Part shown: positions 13,977 through 17,458 of the stretch, in pieces
Numbering within the stretch: the stretch's first letter is position 1
Layout: each line of letters starts with the position of its first letter
From: Candidatus Cloacimonadota bacterium
GTDB lineage: Bacteria > Hydrothermota > E44-bin80
Direction of reading: 5' to 3'
Length of the DNA stretch: 17,458 nucleotides
NCBI GenBank assembly: GCA_004375785.1
Contig: SOKM01000141.1
Location: 1 to 17,458 of the forward strand
Notes under the pieces: generated by a model
Database searches by the model: none
What the model saw: only the letters and a program-made list of their open reading frames with translations
What the model was told of the DNA's origin: nothing
Made by a program: the position numbers and the translations under genes

Positions 13977-15433
13977 CTTTTTCTTTCTTTCAACTTTCTT
14001 ATGCAGGACTCGGCTATCACCTTATCGCTAAAGGGAATCCTTTTGCCCATTATCTCCTGATACCGCTCATGGCCTTTTCCTGCAATAATAACTGTATCAC
14101 CTTCTCTTGCCATATTTATAGATTCCTCGATTGCTTTTCCCCTATCAAGCTCCACTGCAATTTTCTTAGCATTCACTCCTTTTAAGATATCTTCAATTAT
14201 TGATTCAGGTTTTTCACTTCTTGGGTTATCAGAAGTAAGAATTATAATTTCGCATAGAGAGGATGCAATCTTTCCCATCTCCTGTCTTTTTCCTTTGTCC
14301 CTGTCACCGCCTGCACCAAAAACACATATCAATCTTCCATCAGTCAATTCTTTCTCTGACTTGAAGAGATTAAAAAGTGCATCCGGCGTATGTCCATAAT
14401 CTATTACACAGGCAAAACCAAGTCCTGTCTCGAGCTTCTCTCCTCTTCCACAAACACCATGGAAGGAGCTGATCCCATTCTTTATTTCCTCTTCCTCTAT
14501 TCCTAAAATATGAGCGAGCGCAAAAGACGAAAGGACATTATAGGCATTATATCTCCCTCGAAGAGGAGATGAAACCTCGAAAGACTTATCCTCATATCTA
14601 ATCAAGAGCCTCATACCTTCATCGTCTATATTAGTTATCTTCCCTTTAATATCTGCATCTTCTTCCATTCCATATGTTAAACATTTTGATGGCGTTTCTT
14701 TTATAAACCTAACACCTTTTTTATCATCAAGATTAATAATAGCAACGGAATCATCTTTAAGTTCTTTGAAAAAATTCAGTTTTGTATTTACATAATTTTG
14801 TAAGGTCCTGTGAAAATCAAGATGGTCTCTCGATATATTTGTCAGAATGGCAATATCAAAATCGATATTTTTTATTCTTTCCATTTTTATTCCATGCGAT
14901 GAAACCTCCATAATACATACCTCTACCCCTAAATCAACCATCTCTCTCATTATCTTCTGGAGCAAGAGAGATTCTGGGGTAGTATTTGGAAGGTTAGTCC
15001 TTTTATCAGCAATAAAATATCCAATCGTCCCTATAAGTCCAGTTTTTCTTCCTGCTGTATCAAGAATGTTCTTGATAAGAAACGATGTAGTTGTTTTACC
15101 ATTTGTTCCTGTTATACCTATCACAAGAAGTTTCTTTGAAGGAGCTCCATAAAACTCAGAGGAAATTTTAGCAAGGGTCTCTCTTGCATTTCTCACTTTG
15201 ATAAGAGGTACAGTTGAAATTTCCACATCTTTTTCTACAACGCATGAATTTGCACCTTTTTTTATTGCATCCAGTATAAATCTATGGCCATCGAACCTCT
15301 TGCCTCCTAAAGCGAAAAACAAAGTTTTGTCTGTAACATTTCTCGAATCGTATGTAAGATTTTCTATGTTTACATCAGAAAAATTCTTCACCATGACTGG
15401 ACTGATAATTTTAATTATCCTTGACAGTTTCAT
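13973..15433 (-). CDS. murE: UDP-MurNAc-L-Ala-D-Glu--meso-diaminopimelate ligase MurE
   Basis: MurE adds the third stem-peptide residue. The DNPRSE motif (402-407) contains the arginine that contacts the meso-diaminopimelate carboxylate, so DAP rather than lysine is the predicted substrate. The 486-residue protein also has GTNGKTTT (109-116), NTTPE (150-154), DHLDFH (203-208), a lysine (about 218) at the carbamylated position, DYGHTPD (345-351; usually DYAHTPD) and GKGHE (452-456). GRGEKLE (329-335) replaces the more usual GRME. It overlaps ftsI by 23 nt and murF by 4 nt. No clear Shine-Dalgarno sequence precedes the ATG, in keeping with coupling to ftsI translation. Confidence 0.97.
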   Translation of the reverse strand: MKLSRIIKIISPVMVKNFSDVNIENLTYDSRNVTDKTLFFALGGKRFDGHRFILDAIKKGANSCVVEKDVEISTVPLIKVRNARETLAKISSEFYGAPSKKLLVIGITGTNGKTTTSFLIKNILDTAGRKTGLIGTIGYFIADKRTNLPNTTPESLLLQKIMREMVDLGVEVCIMEVSSHGIKMERIKNIDFDIAILTNISRDHLDFHRTLQNYVNTKLNFFKELKDDSVAIINLDDKKGVRFIKETPSKCLTYGMEEDADIKGKITNIDDEGMRLLIRYEDKSFEVSSPLRGRYNAYNVLSSFALAHILGIEEEEIKNGISSFHGVCGRGEKLETGLGFACVIDYGHTPDALFNLFKSEKELTDGRLICVFGAGGDRDKGKRQEMGKIASSLCEIIILTSDNPRSEKPESIIEDILKGVNAKKIAVELDRGKAIEESINMAREGDTVIIAGKGHERYQEIMGKRIPFSDKVIAESCIRKLKERKR

Positions 15434-17159
15434 CAGATTTTATTCTTGAACCTTTAGCAATATGGTCATTAAATATTTTATCATTATACTTATCCAGGTA
15501 GAGAATTCTTTGAGCAATCTTACGAAAGAGAGGGGCAGCAACATACCCCCCCCAATGTAAGCCTTCCTTTGGTTCATCAATAAAAACCCCTATCAAAAGC
15601 TGTGGCGTCTTTGCGGGCAAGAAACCTATAAAGGAAGCTACATATTCTCCCTTTCCGTAGCCAACCACAGGTTTACTCTTTTCTGCTGTTCCTGTCTTGC
15701 CAGCAATATCTATACCGTTAATTCTCGCAAATTTCCCTGTGCCACTATCAACAGCACCAAGCAGAATATCTTTTAATATTTGTGCAGTCTCTTCTTTCAT
15801 TACCCTTCTGACAACTACAGGGGTAGAAGTGTAAAGAGTGTCTCCTTTGTTTGATATAATAGACCTAACCAGGAAAGGGTTAAGCAAAACACCATCATTT
15901 GCAATCGCACTATACGCATAGATAAGTTGCAGTGCAGTAACGGAAACTCCCTGGCCAAAAGATATTGTAGCAAACTTTAATGGTGTCCAATGAAATGGAC
16001 TACCTACAAATCCTTTTTCTTCTCCTGGAAGTCTGATCTTTGTCCTAGAGCCAAATCCAAAAGCCCTTATGTAACAATAAAATTTCTTCTTACCTATCTT
16101 CTGGGCTATCTTTGTTGCTGCAACATTACTTGAATGCTCAACAAATTCTACAAAAGTAAGGGGTCCATGCTTTTCAGCATCCTTTATCTTCACTCTTCCA
16201 ACAGTAGTAACACCTTTTCCATCTTCAACTATATCATCAAGGTTAAATAATTTTTCTTCCAATGCAGCTGTTGCAGTAACGATTTTGAATGTTGAGCCTG
16301 GTTCAAAGAGTTCCGAGATAGCACAATTTATCCATAATTTGTTATCATATTGTAGAGGATAGTTTGGGTCATACCCTGGTACATTTACCATTGCAAGAAT
16401 CTCGCCTGTTCTGGGATTTACTACAACAACAATCCCTCCCTTTGCGGATGTGCTTTTAATGACCTTTTCAAGTTCTGAATGAACGATCGATTGAATATCA
16501 ATATCAATAGTTAGAGCAATGTCTTTACCACTTTTTGGACTTTTTCGAGGTAAGGCAGGATGAGGGTAAAGTAAACCCATAGGTGATTTCTGAAGATGCG
16601 CCCACCCTGGTTTTCCTCCGAGTAATGTATCGAATTCAAACTCAAGTCCTTCGAGTCCTGAATATTCAGTACCAACAAAACCGATTAATGAAGAGCAGAG
16701 GCTCCCATAAGGATAGAACCTTTTTCTATCTTGCAGAAGGTCTATTCCTTCAATTTCTTTGATTTTCTTTGGTGGTTTTTTTTCTAAATTTCTTTTTATA
16801 TAAATAAAATTCTTTCTTTTTATGTCTCGATAAAGTTTGTCAAATGAACCATACCCTTGCTCTGAAAGAAGCAATGCTGTCTTTTTCTTATCTTTGATTT
16901 TTCTGGGAAAAGCGACAAGGGTTGTGGTTTTTACATTTGTTGCAATTAGTTTACCATTTCTATCGAAAATTTTTCCTCTTTCCGGCCAAACAATAATCTT
17001 CTCAACACTCTGTTTTTGAGACTTTTCTGAATAATAACCTTTTCGGAAAATCTGAATATAACCAAGTTTAGCGAAGAAAAAAACCCATATTGAAATAAGC
17101 AAGAAAATAACAATCTTAATCCTTATTTCTTTCTCTTTCACTCTTCGGTTATCTATCAT
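15411..17159 (-). CDS. ftsI: Class B penicillin-binding protein, FtsI/PBP3-type transpeptidase
   Basis: This is a membrane-anchored D,D-transpeptidase that crosslinks septal peptidoglycan, acting with FtsW. The 582-residue protein has one membrane segment at about 14-33 and the PBP dimerisation domain starting near RGKIFDRNGKLIA (61-73). The transpeptidase domain has Ser289 and Lys292 in PGSTFK, Ser343 and Asn345 in HSSN, and Lys488-Thr-Gly in the KTG box. Length and gene position next to murE fit FtsI. No PASTA repeats are present, which argues against the sporulation or Gram-positive PBP2x forms. It is the first dcw gene in the window. ftsL would be expected upstream but is not visible. The ATG has no strong ribosome binding site. 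Confidence 0.95.
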   Translation of the reverse strand: MIDNRRVKEKEIRIKIVIFLLISIWVFFFAKLGYIQIFRKGYYSEKSQKQSVEKIIVWPERGKIFDRNGKLIATNVKTTTLVAFPRKIKDKKKTALLLSEQGYGSFDKLYRDIKRKNFIYIKRNLEKKPPKKIKEIEGIDLLQDRKRFYPYGSLCSSLIGFVGTEYSGLEGLEFEFDTLLGGKPGWAHLQKSPMGLLYPHPALPRKSPKSGKDIALTIDIDIQSIVHSELEKVIKSTSAKGGIVVVVNPRTGEILAMVNVPGYDPNYPLQYDNKLWINCAISELFEPGSTFKIVTATAALEEKLFNLDDIVEDGKGVTTVGRVKIKDAEKHGPLTFVEFVEHSSNVAATKIAQKIGKKKFYCYIRAFGFGSRTKIRLPGEEKGFVGSPFHWTPLKFATISFGQGVSVTALQLIYAYSAIANDGVLLNPFLVRSIISNKGDTLYTSTPVVVRRVMKEETAQILKDILLGAVDSGTGKFARINGIDIAGKTGTAEKSKPVVGYGKGEYVASFIGFLPAKTPQLLIGVFIDEPKEGLHWGGYVAAPLFRKIAQRILYLDKYNDKIFNDHIAKGSRIKSDETVKDN

Positions 17160-17174
17160 ATTTTATTGTTGCGT

Positions 17175-17202
17175 CCCAGTGAAATATGTCCCATTTCACG
17201 GG
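17175..17202. repeat. Inverted repeat immediately upstream of ftsI
   Basis: CCC-A-GTGAAAT (17175-17185) faces ATTTCAC-GGG (17193-17202) across a 7-nt loop: 7 bp plus 3 bp separated by a one-base bulge. It ends about 16 bp before the ftsI ATG, so it lies in the leader. No T-tract follows. It could be an operator, a leader hairpin or a small repetitive palindrome. Confidence 0.5.
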
Positions 17203-17207
17203 ATAAA

Positions 17208-17225
17208 TTTAGATCGTTTAGATCG
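17208..17225. repeat. Tandem duplication of a 9-bp unit
   Basis: TTTAGATCG occurs twice in direct succession (17208-17216 and 17217-17225), followed by degenerate TTTG-type units to about 17240. This is a short tandem repeat with no visible coding role. Confidence 0.65.
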
Positions 17226-17240
17226 TTTGTTTGGTTTGTT

Positions 17241-17346
17241 CGTCATTGCGAGTATCCCTTCGACAAGCTCAGGATAAACTCCGCGGAGCCTGTCCTGAGC
17301 CCTTCGCTTCGCTCAAGGGTAAACTCCAGCGAAGGAAAGCAATCTC
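17241..17346. repeat. Composite dispersed repeat interrupted by a palindromic element
   Basis: CGTCATTGCGAG (17241-17252) and GCGAAGGAAAGCAATCTC (17329-17346) look like the two halves of a familiar intergenic repeat of the CGTCATTGCGAGCGAAG type. Between them lies a 76-bp insert with its own symmetry: GCTCAGGA (17267-17274) pairs with TCCTGAGC (17293-17300) around the palindrome CTCCGCGGAG (17279-17288), and CCCTT pairs with AAGGG further on. The flanks share GCGA, consistent with insertion into the first repeat. Confidence 0.6.
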
Positions 17347-17458
17347 ATTTTAACTTTTCACTTGTTCTCTCCTCTCTCTTCCCTCTTCCCTATACTCTGG
17401 TATTCTGATGCTCTGTTATATTTACTGCCCGTGTCACTTTATCCTTTGACTTTTATTA

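Larger units (their letters stand above)
17160..17458. other. Gene-free upstream region rich in repeats
   Basis: This 299-base stretch before ftsI holds an inverted repeat, a tandem 9-mer and a composite dispersed repeat, listed separately. The open frames across it are translations of the repeats. I see no convincing promoter for the dcw operon in either strand here, and no ftsL, rsmH or mraZ sequence. Confidence 0.6.

Noticed and set aside
17166..17408. 80-codon plus-strand frame
   Set aside because: It is the translation of the composite repeat (RHCEYPFDKLR and similar), not a gene.
17400..17458. Possible dcw promoter (GTGACA with a downstream TATAAC on the minus strand)
   Set aside because: The spacing of about 11 nt is too short for a sigma70 promoter.
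1..17458. CRISPR array, tRNA, rRNA, riboswitch or transposase
   Set aside because: I saw no regularly spaced repeats, no cloverleaf or rRNA sequence, no riboswitch-like leader and no transposase motifs on either strand.

Overview
The window reads as a piece of a bacterial chromosome in which every convincing gene lies on the minus strand. It is dominated by an almost complete division and cell wall (dcw) cluster. In transcription order from high to low coordinates this is ftsI-type PBP, murE, murF, mraY, murD, ftsW, murG, murC, murB, ftsQ, ftsA, ftsZ. MurE carries the DNPR motif of the meso-diaminopimelate-adding enzymes, which together with FtsQ and FtsA points to a DAP-type, probably diderm (Gram-negative-type) bacterium. 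The AT-leaning composition, the dispersed palindromic repeats and the divergent motifs in FtsW, MurD and MurF suggest an uncultured or poorly sampled lineage. The phylum cannot be fixed from this sequence alone.

Layout: 17160-17458 is a gene-free upstream region full of repeats (an inverted repeat beside the ftsI start, a tandem 9-mer, and a dispersed repeat interrupted by a second palindromic element). 17159-2581 is the dcw operon: 12 genes, of which 9 of 11 junctions overlap (4 to 68 nt), with only 24-25 nt gaps at murF/mraY and ftsA/ftsZ. 2287-2580 is intergenic and holds three hairpins just after ftsZ (a probable operon terminator) and an exact-consensus sigma70 promoter for the next gene. 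2286-526 is a type I DNA methyltransferase (hsdM) with an extra N-terminal segment resembling a winged helix. 514-170 is a short frame that looks like the C-terminal winged-helix domain of a Fic- or AAA-type protein. 1-169 is non-coding except for a possible start of another minus-strand gene at the edge.

The dcw products act as one pathway. MurB, C, D, E and F make UDP-MurNAc-pentapeptide, MraY and MurG convert it to lipid II, and FtsW plus the class B PBP polymerise and crosslink it at the septum. FtsQ, FtsA and FtsZ organise the division ring. No ddl lies between murB/murC and ftsQ, and ftsL, mraZ and rsmH would be expected upstream of the window.

I found no CRISPR array, tRNA, rRNA, transposase or clearly new multi-gene system. 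The points most worth a second look are the duplicated C-terminal IPTFLR peptide of FtsZ, the HsdM N-terminal fusion combined with a two-turn-spaced inverted repeat just after its promoter, the small frame with a strong Shine-Dalgarno sequence but an ATA where a start codon should be, and several SEDS-motif substitutions in FtsW.
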